A stretch of 37,704 nt of DNA, from the NCBI GenBank assembly GCA_031398325.1, contig JANNNB010000011.1, forward strand, positions 1 to 37,704. The letters run 5' to 3'. How positions within the stretch are numbered: position 1 is the first letter of the stretch; every line of letters begins with the position of its first letter. The position numbers and the translations under genes are program-made. Positions 16,701 to 22,854 of this stretch are shown piece by piece. Source of the stretch: Sva-07 sp031398325. GTDB taxonomy: Bacteria > Actinomycetota > Acidimicrobiia > Acidimicrobiales > Ilumatobacteraceae. The notes below the pieces were generated by a model. The model saw only the letters and a list, made by a program, of their open reading frames with translations. It made no database searches and was not told the DNA's origin.

Positions 16701-18453
16701 AGAACTCGAGTCGCTCGAACGAATCCAGCCTGGTGATGTCTGCCTCGACGAGGACCCATGGAGGCACGCCGCCCGTCCAGACCGACGAGAGGTAGCCGAA
16801 CGCGTCGCCGTTCGAAGCGCGCACCGGATCGAACTGGCTGCAGTCGGCGGTCACGTCGGGCCGGGGACGGGTCGCGCAGAACTCGTCACCGTCATTACCC
16901 GCCGCAACGACGAGCAGCACGTTGTTCGCGGCAAGCCGTGCGGCCAACGGTCGCGACAGCTCCGCCGCCGCTCGGAACTCGTACAGGTACTGGTCCTTGG
17001 TGTTCGGGGTGCAGGCGACTCGTTGAGCGGGCGGGGTCGTGGCATCGTCGTCGGCACCGGGGCCGCAGAGCAGGTCGCCGAACATCTCTTCGAAGACGTA
17101 CCGCCCGCTCGCACCGCGGGCGAACGCGAACCCGGCCGAGAGGTTGATCACCCGCAGGTTGGAAAACTTCGACGGCTTGCTGTCGAGAATCAGGTCGAGC
17201 ACGCTCGCGAACGAGAAGAAGTCGACGGTCAGGGCCGAATCGGTGCTGTTGTCGGTGAAGTACGGGACGAGATGGAGATCCGACATCGGGTCCCCTCCGA
17301 CGGTGCCCTGCGAGTTCGGTGAAGCCGGCGGGCCGCGGTCGAATGCGGCACCGACGACGCCGGCGGTACCGGTGCCGTGCTTGCTCAACGGGACGCCGTC
17401 GGAATCGTTCCCGAGAGGATTCACGGTGCATCGGAGGTCCGTGGTGCACAGTTCATGGATCTTCGCGCCGGTGAGGTCCGGGTGGCTCATGTCGAAACCC
17501 GTGTCGAGCACCACGGTCTCCGAAGGGTTGAACCTCGACACCTGATTGATCCGGTCGAGCCAGTTCCACGCCTGCGGAAACCGGGCCGCCTCGAGGCCGT
17601 AGTTGGCTCCTGCGCCACGGATCGTGTAGTCGTCGAGCACGAACGCGTTCCACCGGTACTGCTCACCGGCGGCGATGACACCGGGGTCAGGATCGGCGGG
17701 CCGTGGGAGCGCTCGCTCCGTGCTGAGCAGCACGTCGTACGCCGCCGTGCGTACACCCGGTAGCGCGCGCAGGATATCGAGGGCCTGCTGCATGTAGGTG
17801 AGGTCGGTCGTGCCCGGATCGGCGACTTCGGTGGCGAGTATCTGACCATCACGATTGCCACCGACGATGGTCAACCCGGCTGCGGCCAGCGCAGCGTTCG
17901 CCTGCGGAACGGTCGCGGCCTCGGTGAACGCGATGAGGATGCGGCTGCGGGTGACCTCGATCCCGATCTCGGGATGCACGACCGGCGTCCCGTCGGGTGG
18001 GCTCCGATCGGGAATCGCCGAGTTGGCCGCCGTGGTCTCGTTGCCCTCGAGTTCGAGGAATCCGACCGTGATCGTGGCCGTGTGCGGCGTCGGTGCATCG
18101 TCGGTCGCGACCCACAGTCCCTCGGTCGGAAATGCCAGTACGTAGGTCGAACCGTCAGGTAGAGGTCCCGAGTCGAACGTGCCGTCGCTTCCTGACGTGA
18201 CGGTCCTCGTCGCACCCGAGTCGTTGGTCACGAGGATCGTCTGGCCGGCGACGACGGTGATTCGCTCGGGCACGAACCCATCGGCGGTCAGCGTGACTTC
18301 GAACGGGTCCGGGATCGGCCGAGGAGCGGCCTCGGCCGTGGCGAACCGCTGCAACTGCACGAGCGGCACGATGAGGATCGTCGCGAGCAGGATCCTGGCG
18401 AACGCGAGCGTGCGTGCGCCGATGCTGGTCCGTCGACACCACCCCTCGCGCAC
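7729..18453 (-). CDS. Giant secreted subtilase with Ig-like domain array and LPVTG anchor
   Basis: This protein of about 3,574 residues is a cell-surface S8 protease. Order (residues from the GTG at 18453): signal peptide about 1-43; cupredoxin-like domain 48-135 lacking the Cys ligand; Fervidolysin-type prodomain 165-250; subtilase with Asp317 (VVLDTG), His359 (HGTGTAG) and Ser617 (GTSFAAPHVA); dockerin-like EF-hand loops about 670-820; Big-1-like and PKD domains; carboxypeptidase-regulatory-like repeats about 2040-2670; a cadherin-like domain; a row of PKD domains to about 3310; a Ser/Thr linker; a DUF11 domain; and LPVTG at about 3540 followed by a hydrophobic helix and an Arg-rich tail. 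The start is the GTG at 18453, placed 7 nt after GGAGGAG; an in-frame ATG at 18495 lacks this site. The protein probably degrades or binds extracellular polymers and is linked to the wall by a sortase not seen here. Confidence 0.9.
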   Translation of the reverse strand: MREGWCRRTSIGARTLAFARILLATILIVPLVQLQRFATAEAAPRPIPDPFEVTLTADGFVPERITVVAGQTILVTNDSGATRTVTSGSDGTFDSGPLPDGSTYVLAFPTEGLWVATDDAPTPHTATITVGFLELEGNETTAANSAIPDRSPPDGTPVVHPEIGIEVTRSRILIAFTEAATVPQANAALAAAGLTIVGGNRDGQILATEVADPGTTDLTYMQQALDILRALPGVRTAAYDVLLSTERALPRPADPDPGVIAAGEQYRWNAFVLDDYTIRGAGANYGLEAARFPQAWNWLDRINQVSRFNPSETVVLDTGFDMSHPDLTGAKIHELCTTDLRCTVNPLGNDSDGVPLSKHGTGTAGVVGAAFDRGPPASPNSQGTVGGDPMSDLHLVPYFTDNSTDSALTVDFFSFASVLDLILDSKPSKFSNLRVINLSAGFAFARGASGRYVFEEMFGDLLCGPGADDDATTPPAQRVACTPNTKDQYLYEFRAAAELSRPLAARLAANNVLLVVAAGNDGDEFCATRPRPDVTADCSQFDPVRASNGDAFGYLSSVWTGGVPPWVLVEADITRLDSFERLEFSNTNGDISAGGIVVAPFVTAAGVPTWVRTQGTSFAAPHVAAAAGLLSGLAPSWTQVRSLLLGSGQTDLDNSFTPRLDVFSALLGLTNGSGLDALLDVSDGSPDGNRRVTYDDRGQPTGEDTVLGSFLLGTASTTPDGRIDMRDFRRYRDAWLDFCSGDDGCPDIEQVELDGSLTHPKRDMNLDGCFVFQNVPGCNNVEGVFSRVDFNGDGTLVDRAFPILLTPAGTPAARGSGSSMTDLDVFQTRFGQGPNADTEGWSAADLDALLVSADVELRLDRLWADGATSAEVTVSTVDDVGPTRTFTPRGVGDVRIYSMPIEPAVEVNNADLIQVRVVASVPGDTTVTYLSPPIEAKAGEDIVVVPCTDQMTLAASTPTPTPGGSSLISATLTDCTGRPVVNTAVDFEVENGPDGTTLTVTGAFTDANGVARTIFEYPDGVNSSAQVIARAYPAINIGGGERLERFVDLGPSEDFVVHYRFRQTILDYERTSTNDWGPGQDDCDGPNADDSMPNCFIATQRIDTEFIIPGVVDFRLTPGELERRGTIAPSGSGGATIDDNARSVQFTLGGVDEGFDTSGIVLRTDVEEWDRADPADRQTAVYDSPIRVAGQTTATGFADLPPLEIGTVDFSVTPERLRVNNLGNYADNYALNQAAYTLRRGTLILPEDTNPDLPVPNLYQPLQQIPTDLAFVPRVDSSSFAWDWNPEAPLEFAGNGDGTYQSTSWCGTRERLFDNASDPGYWNDTDPAIETINPTNPGEIIPGPYRDPDEQRPDRGVGDRPATRHTGSVRSRFEFVAVVTRAGDPTPVLEFPTCTETEATPYFGWQPGAPVEGQEVQFTDLSSYADGALDYQWRYSDAAGQNPSSGRHVFSDNGTYPVDFTVTDAGGTAHTSDIADVVVANAPPTVEWLPATNGGQTLRVSVDDAGLIDRQQLEIAITSPTPGWPQGGITSYTSPPIDPLTGQPSLDAWTQNINLPSGLSPGVYFVVVTVRDKDGGSAYVSLSLSVAPPPGPQGFAGFRATVESGAVVGGTDATPPSDRTVAAGPISTRLGGPSVLAQGFAPQIVPVAQAPPTNTSPPPTEPVPAFVIDRLDAQTGEVVNVRNASRVAGLPVQAVLDPGDGRASLTVDAGATVALAFSAAEAPRVAISDIGGTVTAGATLTITGNPIPADVTYEGATTAPLGADAEVAARVTRAGGSALRGVTVRFTLGDQVVEALSGPDGRAAGRLTVTGSVGARQLVVETVPDGAPVSVPFLVTANVVPVVDAGGPYAIGVGAPLQLTGSATDGDPGETEALTYAWDLDGDGAFDDSFALDPSLSADQVRTTICGGLCAAGEVADVSFRATDPKGGRGVDSATVTLIRDFALTINPSSATLVPGANVSFTVSVLTANGFTGPVTLSAPGLPAGVTATFSPATVTPNGTSLLNLRAGSTFTAQNFRLVVRGVNGALVRETGTDMSLQFGLIPVCRGQLSGRVTHRTTGEGVQGIGVFGAVTDANGNYSTTTLALDAGNAPRTYSLTNPGSEYYPLSPPATVTVACGVTSRLDFTVAPRQYGALTGTITGVAPDGTPLGPLNGVEYALNRTTVADGRYTLASIELPLGQTSTGSGLQVKKSGYHTRTATTTITAGTTTNLDIVMQQACTASVRVRVLDQRTGRVVPNARVDYGAGQTGGGLTDANGIFVLTGAQLAAPDNRPTTRSVRAFTPDDISPTGTATRSVTLGRCGAQVPLDIAIPFPRQVFADVDVLVVDETGVPVPGATVRIDQQNYNGLLTGPDGRVRLTHLLGVDVAPTRVIGMVAFATGFITHTPVAVTLTEGQVASATVTVTRRRTGTIEGTVRDGATGAPLAGMRVNGQTTGPDGRYRVDNVALNGLNDPSQVSVSAADEGSPRRYWNTASTQVTARADEVTQAPDLLMVRVCEPARVRGRVINAVTRAPILGALVRIDFQRFDLTDADGLFVIEAVPTAANNIPQAYTVEASKQDFITATKTVTISCGADVVVDFGTEGDGVGVITGLVADSLGAPVNGARVTTGFGGSATTSSNGRYTITGAPAGAGGSARDWLVRVIPTTASALETAEATANVRATETTTLDFVLGTLRDDPPTAASYSLTIEPGAVPITLSGGDPTNDPLTFAVTGLPTNGTLTGTAPNLTYTPTDGFSGVDTITYTANDGVNTSAPGVISITVLATNSPPIAVITASSLTVNEAATVRPTAASSTDADGSVVAYAWDLDGDGQYDDATRVDPSVRLRDNGSVTVGVRVTDNRGGIGTTTATIVFVNVAPELELFEPYVSQRTVRIIGEYDDVSPDETFTGTVDFGDGVAARALTAAEINGRDVQIDHTYATGGTYRVTVVVCDDDGGCDTAFVDVVVTGDGNTQPIAVISSPTSVDEGSVVTLSSVGSTDPDGSIVSYAWDLDGDEVYGADDSEPTTTSATVTQPDGPVTIEVGLRVVDDVGAARTVRRSIEFGNVVPDVNTIGDASVVIGGLLEREGGFVDPGADDWTATVDWEDGAGPQPLSLTGKTFTLSRAFAGAGEFSVTVEVCDDDADAGECGTTSFLVLVGAVDQPPIAVIDAPESVPEGQTAALSGEDSSDPDGTDLQYRWDLDGDGYDDGTAMTADLECADDGVYPIGLQVVDGDAETDEASATVTCVNVLPSVGALTDAVLEAGETFNASGGFADPGADSWTVEVDWGDGTAREGPTPTDPTFDLSHVYSTAGTYTLSVEVCDDDEGCGVSRATVTVNAVPTTSSTTTTTSTTTTTTSTTTTTTTSTTTTLAPKIGADLSATVRADADAPPGGTTTWTLIIGNAGPDPSGPITVTLELPSGLSYAGSNEVPNGFRRRVAALTGWTCEAVQGVVCTSIGGLDPDATAELPLVIAVGADVSGRLLGAVTVTSADDDPDPSNNRVAIALLVGAAAVTTTTPTTSVPSSTVPATTIAASIPAPPNATTTTMAGAAPPVTATPPTGGLPVTGSSVAVILVLAGVFLAAGIVLVRSRRLHRSG
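8413..8495 (-). repeat. Low-complexity ACC/ACG run encoding Ser/Thr linker
   Basis: Plus-strand GTG/GTC triplets repeat almost without break. Read on the coding minus strand they give a run of Thr broken by Ser, between the last PKD domain and the DUF11 domain. Such linkers keep surface domains extended and are often O-glycosylated. The run is prone to length change and misassembly. Confidence 0.85.
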
Positions 18454-18564
18454 CGTTGTCTCCTCCCACGAAGCGACCCATCCAAATCCTCCCATCGAGG
18501 GCTTCGGACGCCTATGGGAAATGCAAAAGTGGGACTGAATCGGGACTGCGTGCCGGTCAGCGTG

Positions 18565-19419
18565 TCAGCGGTCGGTGAGGCCGAACTTGGCCTTCAGGAT
18601 CTGGTGGTACTTGTACGTACCGAAGCGCACGAAGTTGGCGGTCTCGCGTGCGGGGACGCAGCGCACGACATCGCCGTCGTGGAGCGGGCCGAACGGTTGA
18701 CCGTCGAGTGAGACCTGCGCGGTTCGATGGCCGGAGACCTCGATCTCGATCACCTCCGACGGGTCGAGCACGAGCGACCGATCGAACAGCATGTGTGGTG
18801 ACACCGGGGTCAGCAACACCGCCCGATGGCGGGGTGACACGATCGGGCCACGCGCCGACAACGAGTACGCGGTCGAGCCGGTGGGCGTCGCGACGATCAG
18901 CCCATCGGCGGCGTAGTGGGTGAACGGCTCACCATCGATGCGGGCGAGCAGACGGACCGTGTGCCCGGTCAAGCCCTTCTCGATCACCGCCTCGTTGAGG
19001 GCACGGCCGATGTGCCGGCCGTTCACGGTCACGTCGAGCATCATCCGCTCGTCGAGTTGCCACTGGCCCACTTCCGCACCAGCGGCGAATCGATCGAGCG
19101 CGCTCGCCATGTCGTCGGACTCGACCTCGGTGAGGTAGCCCAGCGCACCGAGGTTGACGCCGAGCAACGGCACCGCTGCGCCGTCGAGCAGCCGGACACT
19201 TCGCAGCATCGTGCCGTCACCGCCGAGGCTCAGCACCAGATCGGCCTCGGCGATCGGTCGCGGATCGGCCAACGGCGCCACGTCGATGGCGGCCGCGTCG
19301 TGCGGGTCGACCCACACCGCCACTCCCCTGCCGGCGCACCATTCAGCGGCCTCGACAGCGAGTTCCCGAGCCGTGTCGCGCTCGTGGTGGGCGACGATGG
19401 CGATGCCTGCGACACTCAC
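18565..19419 (-). CDS. nadK: NAD kinase
   Basis: NadK phosphorylates NAD to NADP with ATP or polyphosphate in the cytoplasm. The 284-residue protein has the family motifs: LVLSLGGDGTMLRSV (GGDGT loop, catalytic Asp), GVNLGALGYLTEV, ALNEAVIEKG, and DGLIVATPTGSTAYSLSARG with the NAD-binding TPTGSTAY segment. Length is normal. The GTG at 19419 overlaps the tlyA stop by GTGA, so the upstream in-frame codons to 19524 are not used. The order tlyA-nadK is common in actinobacteria, usually followed by recN; here the giant protease gene follows 111 nt later instead. Confidence 0.95.
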   Translation of the reverse strand: MSVAGIAIVAHHERDTARELAVEAAEWCAGRGVAVWVDPHDAAAIDVAPLADPRPIAEADLVLSLGGDGTMLRSVRLLDGAAVPLLGVNLGALGYLTEVESDDMASALDRFAAGAEVGQWQLDERMMLDVTVNGRHIGRALNEAVIEKGLTGHTVRLLARIDGEPFTHYAADGLIVATPTGSTAYSLSARGPIVSPRHRAVLLTPVSPHMLFDRSLVLDPSEVIEIEVSGHRTAQVSLDGQPFGPLHDGDVVRCVPARETANFVRFGTYKYHQILKAKFGLTDR

Positions 19420-20180
19420 GGCAGCGTCCCGGTGTCGGCGGATGGCGCGAGCGCGTACACGAGGAACTCGACATTGCCGTCGGCACCCTTGAGCGGCGAC
19501 TCGGTCCAGCCAGCGACCGTGCAACCGGACGAGGACAGCGCCGCGCTCACCTCGTCGCGTACGCGAGCATGTACGGCTGGATCGGTGATCACGCCTTTGC
19601 CCTTGCTGACCTCGCTACGTCCCGCCTCGAACTGCGGCTTCACCAGGAGCACCATCGGACTCCCAGGTTGGCACAGCGTGACCAGCGCAGGGATGACCAC
19701 TCCCAACGAGATGAAGGAGAGGTCGCCGACCACGAGGTCGGCGAGTCCGCCGATCTGGTCGACTGTCGCGTGGCGCACGTTGCAGCGCTCGAGATTGGTG
19801 ACCCGTGGGTCGGCTCGCAAGCGCTCGTGCAACTGGCCGTGCCCGACGTCGAGCGCGACGACATGCGCTGCACCGCGTTGGAGCAGACAGTCGGTGAACC
19901 CGCCGGTCGACGCCCCCGCGTCGAGTGCACGCACACCGGTGACGTCGATGGCGAACACGTCGAGCGCATGGTCGAGCTTTTCGGCGCCCCGACCGACGAA
20001 GCGAGCCGGCGGGCCGGACACGACCAGCGCATCACCGGGCGAGACCTGCCGTGATGCCTTGTCAGCGATGGAGCCGTTCACCAGGATCCGGTGATCGACG
20101 ATCAGGGACTGCGCCTCCGATCGGCTGGCGACCAGTTCTCGTCGGACGAGTTCGGCGTCGAGCCGACGCCGCGGTGCCAT
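19416..20180 (-). CDS. tlyA: TlyA-family rRNA 2'-O-methyltransferase
   Basis: The 254-residue protein has an N-terminal S4 RNA-binding domain (residues 4-60: RRRLDAELVRRELVASRSEA, then GSIADKASRQVSPGDALVV) and an FtsJ-like methyltransferase domain with the SAM loop LDAGASTGGFTDCLL. The catalytic set is supported by KLDHAL, the DLSFISL segment and LVKPQFEAGR. In mycobacteria TlyA methylates 16S and 23S rRNA at cytidine 2'-hydroxyls and its loss gives capreomycin resistance; the same rRNA targets are likely but not proven here. The ATG at 20180 lies 6 nt after the phasin-like stop, and the end overlaps nadK, so this is one operon. Confidence 0.93.
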   Translation of the reverse strand: MAPRRRLDAELVRRELVASRSEAQSLIVDHRILVNGSIADKASRQVSPGDALVVSGPPARFVGRGAEKLDHALDVFAIDVTGVRALDAGASTGGFTDCLLQRGAAHVVALDVGHGQLHERLRADPRVTNLERCNVRHATVDQIGGLADLVVGDLSFISLGVVIPALVTLCQPGSPMVLLVKPQFEAGRSEVSKGKGVITDPAVHARVRDEVSAALSSSGCTVAGWTESPLKGADGNVEFLVYALAPSADTGTLP

Positions 20181-20186
20181 CGATCG

Positions 20187-20609
20187 TCAGGAATCCGAGC
20201 CCGGCGCCGCAACCTTCTTGGCCGGTGCCTTCTTGGCAGGTGCCTTCTTGGCAGGTGCCTTCTTCGCAGGTGCCTTGGACACGGAGCGAGTCGCAACCAC
20301 CGACACGGCTGCCTTCGGCGCCTTGTCGGCGAGGGTCTCGGCCAGCGCCTCGAAGCGATCCTCGAGCTCGTCGAATCGCTCCGAGAGCCAGCCGACCTGT
20401 TTGGCGACCTCACGCTGCACGTTGGCCGAAATCCGGTCCGAGGTCTCGCGACCCCGGTCGACGATCTGCTGCACCATCGCCTCGGCGTCGCTGCGCTTGA
20501 GGTCGCCGGCCTGGACAAGTTGCTTCACGAAGGAGTCCGCTTGTTTGCGGGTCACCTCCGTGAACTCCACGCCTGCGTCGATCAGCTGCTGAATGCTCGG
20601 AATCGCCAT
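20187..20609 (-). CDS. Phasin-like coiled-coil protein with Lys/Ala/Pro tail
   Basis: The 140-residue protein is almost wholly helical in its first 95 residues (IQQLIDAGVEFTEVTRKQAD, WLSERFDELEDRFEALAETL), with heptad-like spacing typical of phasins and PhaF-like proteins. The tail carries four near-identical KKAPA units, like histone H1 or PhaF C-termini, which bind DNA. A role at polyhydroxyalkanoate granules or the nucleoid is possible; neither is proven. It heads the phasin-tlyA-nadK operon, a place where mycobacteria also have a short gene (Rv1693). The ATG at 20609 follows a TANNNT box by 6 nt, suggesting a leaderless mRNA. Confidence 0.65.
   Translation of the reverse strand: MAIPSIQQLIDAGVEFTEVTRKQADSFVKQLVQAGDLKRSDAEAMVQQIVDRGRETSDRISANVQREVAKQVGWLSERFDELEDRFEALAETLADKAPKAAVSVVATRSVSKAPAKKAPAKKAPAKKAPAKKVAAPGSDS
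20213..20272 (-). repeat. Four 15-bp tandem repeats encoding KKAPA units
   Basis: The unit on the plus strand is CCTTCTTGGCAGGTG, with starts at 20213, 20228, 20243 and 20258. The first and last units each differ at one base. The repeats encode the basic tail of the phasin-like protein and could expand or contract by slippage. Confidence 0.9.
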
Positions 20610-20615
20610 CGGCCC

Positions 20616-20621
20616 ATGCTA
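20616..20621 (-). promoter_or_regulatory. Candidate -10 box for phasin-tlyA-nadK
   Basis: On the minus strand TAGCAT fits TANNNT and ends 6 nt before the ATG at 20609. The expected -35 place (about 20639-20644) coincides with the -10 of the opposite promoter. Confidence 0.5.
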
Positions 20622-20636
20622 ATCACGCGAGCGAAC

Positions 20637-20642
20637 TAACGT
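20637..20642 (+). promoter_or_regulatory. Candidate -10 box for SLOG-channel genes
   Basis: TAACGT fits TANNNT and lies 11 nt before the ATG at 20654, predicting a leader of a few nucleotides. Its expected -35 (about 20614-20619) overlaps the -10 of the phasin operon. Confidence 0.45.
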
Positions 20643-20653
20643 CGCCGGACGGG

Positions 20654-21151
20654 ATGACGGTACGGGTGGGAGTCACAGGTCACCGCCATGTCGCGGACCC
20701 GTCGGGCGCGCGGGATCGGTGCATCGAGTCGCTCCAGGCATTGCGCCGGCCGCACGAGGAGATCGAGGTCTGGTCGTCGCTCGCAGAAGGTGCCGATCGA
20801 ATCGTCGCCGAGCTCGTGCCCGTCGCCGCCGACGCGCTCGTCGCCGTGCTGCCCCTCGAACCCGACGACTATCGCCACGACTTCAGCACGCACGAGTCCC
20901 GCAGCCAGTTCGACGAGCTGATCGCAGCCGCCCAACGCGTCGAGGTCATCGGTCCGGACGAAGGCGGAACCCGTGAATCCGCGTACGAACGTGCGGGCCT
21001 TGCCATCGTGGAGCAATGCGACGTGTTGCTGGCGCTGTGGGACGGCATGCCATCGCGAGGACGCGGTGGGACGGCCGACATCGTCGGTGTCGCCCGTGAG
21101 CGGGGGCGGGCCGTGATCCACGTCGTCGTGGCGCGAGCGGTGACACCGTGA
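20654..21151 (+). CDS. SLOG (LOG/DprA-like Rossmann) domain protein
   Basis: The 165-residue protein begins with VRVGVTGHR, the N-terminal strand and nucleotide-binding turn of SLOG-type Rossmann folds. It continues with WSSLAEGADRIVAEL, VLPLEPDDYRHDF, GTRESAYERAGLAIV, CDVLLALWDG and ends GRGGTADIVGVARERGRAVI, where the GGTADIV loop matches the GGxGT site of LOG and DprA relatives. SLOG domains bind nucleotides or nucleotide-like signals and are predicted sensors in prokaryotic conflict systems. It overlaps the channel gene by GTGA, so the two products should be made together. The likely role is to sense or process a nucleotide signal for the channel; this is inferred from domain partnership. 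The ATG at 20654 directly begins the domain. Confidence 0.75.
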   Translation: MTVRVGVTGHRHVADPSGARDRCIESLQALRRPHEEIEVWSSLAEGADRIVAELVPVAADALVAVLPLEPDDYRHDFSTHESRSQFDELIAAAQRVEVIGPDEGGTRESAYERAGLAIVEQCDVLLALWDGMPSRGRGGTADIVGVARERGRAVIHVVVARAVTP

Positions 21152-22836
21152 GCTTGCTGCGGTCGCCTCGTCAGCGCTGGTGGCTGCTCGCGTTGCTCTG
21201 GACGCTGCTGCTCGTCCTCGGAATCGGTGGCTTCATCCAGCAAGCCAACGACCTCGGTACGTCGACGTCGGTACTCGACAACCTGTACTTCACGCTCCAG
21301 CTCGCGGCACTGAGTTACGAAGGAGATTCCGAAGCGATCAACTGGCGGCTCCAGGTTGCCCGGTTCGTCGCGCCCGTCATCGCGGCGAGCACGCTGTTGC
21401 AATCAGCGAGCGTCGTGTTCCGCGAGCAGTTCGCTCGGTTCCGTGCCCGTCGAGCGAAGCGTCACACGATCGTGTGCGGGCTCGGACCGATGGGCGTGCG
21501 GCTCGCGACCGTGCTGGCCGATGGTGGTCGTCAGGTGGTCGCGATCGAGTCCGACCCCGCGTCGCCCGGCGTCGCGACGGCCACCGATCTCGACATCCCC
21601 GTGATCATCGGCGATCCGACGGATTCCACCGTGCTCCTGGCGGCCCGCGCCGATCGAGCAGCGCAGATCGTCGCGGCATCGGAGTCCGATGGCGTGAACG
21701 CAGCCATCACGGCTGCCGCCCGCGGCGTCGAGCGATCGTCGGGGCTCCCACCGCTGCGATGCGCCGTCCACCTCGCCGATGCCGAACTCGCCCATCTGCT
21801 GCGCTCGACCGAGCTGCAGCACGCCGACGGGCCGCGTCTCGAGTTCTTCAGCTGTCAGGCGACCGCGGCAAGCACGCTGCTCGACGAGCACTTCAGCCCT
21901 GCCGCACCGGCGCCACACCTGGCGGTGCTCGGACTCGGCCGCTTCGGCCGCAGCGTGGTCCTGAGCGCGGCGCGTACCTACGCGGACAGGGATGCGGGAG
22001 CCCTTCGAGTCACGCTCGTCGACCGGGTCGCCACCGGCCGCTTCCACTCGATGCGCATGCAGCATCCAGCACTCGCCGCAGCGGTCGACGTCACCTGCGT
22101 CGACCTCGACCTGGGAGAGCCAACGGCCGATGCGGTCGACGCGTTCGAACGGATCCTCACGCTGGAGCCACCGACCCTCGTGCTCGTCGCGTTCGAGGAC
22201 GAGGCACTCGCCTGGTCGAGCGGTCTCTTCGTGCGGAATCGGGTGGGAGCAGCGTCAGCCATCGTCATCCGCACCGAATCCGACGGTGGCCTCACCGGGT
22301 TGCTCGATGGAACGGTCCCGGAGCACACCGGCGTCGCCCCATTGACGACGTTTCCGGTGCTGGCCAAGGCGGTGTCACTCGACCTCATCGATGGCGGCGT
22401 GCGCGAGCAGATCGCACGGGCACTCCACGAGGGGCACATACAGCGTTCGGGCAACGGCGGCGCGCTGCACCTCCCGTGGGCGCAGCTGGACGATGCCGAC
22501 AGGGAGTCGAGTCGAGCGGCTGCCGACGCGATCGTCGAAACGCTCGCCACGATCGGGTGCCGACCCGCCCCGCTTCGACGGTGGGGCGCTCCGGAGACGG
22601 TGTTCAGCGACGCCGAGATCGACCAACTCGCCGGTCTCGAGCACGAGCGCTGGCGCGCAGAGCGCGCCGCGTCGGGATGGAGGTACGGACCGGTCCGCGA
22701 CGACGCCGCGAAGCTCAACCCATTACTGGTGCCATGGGCCGATGTCCCGCCCGAGGCACGGACCTACAACCTCGAAACTGCGGCGGAACTGCCCGAACTC
22801 CTGGCTCGCGCCGGGTTCGACGTGGTGCGCTCGTAG
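21148..22836 (+). CDS. Two-TM TrkA-N/RCK-like channel protein with C-terminal RyR domain
   Basis: The 562-residue protein has a hydrophobic TM1 (WWLLALLWTLLLVLGIGGFI, about 11-30), a pore-helix-like stretch NLYFTLQLAALSYEG (about 45-59) and TM2 (VARFVAPVIAASTLLQSASV, about 70-89). Two Rossmann domains with GLGPMG (about residues 111-116) and GLGRFG (about 256-261) follow, as in TrkA-N/RCK gates. The last 70 residues, from LEHERWRAERAASGWRYGP to VPWADVPPEARTYNLE, match the RyR domain. The filter region has LSYEG where potassium channels have TVGYG, so ion selectivity is unclear. SLOG, TrkA-N channels and RyR domains have been predicted together in nucleotide-driven conflict systems. It probably opens on a signal from the SLOG protein and disturbs membrane potential; this is inference. 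The gene ends 18 nt from the convergent NTPase gene. Confidence 0.75.
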   Translation: MSLLRSPRQRWWLLALLWTLLLVLGIGGFIQQANDLGTSTSVLDNLYFTLQLAALSYEGDSEAINWRLQVARFVAPVIAASTLLQSASVVFREQFARFRARRAKRHTIVCGLGPMGVRLATVLADGGRQVVAIESDPASPGVATATDLDIPVIIGDPTDSTVLLAARADRAAQIVAASESDGVNAAITAAARGVERSSGLPPLRCAVHLADAELAHLLRSTELQHADGPRLEFFSCQATAASTLLDEHFSPAAPAPHLAVLGLGRFGRSVVLSAARTYADRDAGALRVTLVDRVATGRFHSMRMQHPALAAAVDVTCVDLDLGEPTADAVDAFERILTLEPPTLVLVAFEDEALAWSSGLFVRNRVGAASAIVIRTESDGGLTGLLDGTVPEHTGVAPLTTFPVLAKAVSLDLIDGGVREQIARALHEGHIQRSGNGGALHLPWAQLDDADRESSRAAADAIVETLATIGCRPAPLRRWGAPETVFSDAEIDQLAGLEHERWRAERAASGWRYGPVRDDAAKLNPLLVPWADVPPEARTYNLETAAELPELLARAGFDVVRS

Positions 22837-22854
22837 TTCGCGACCGGCACGCCG

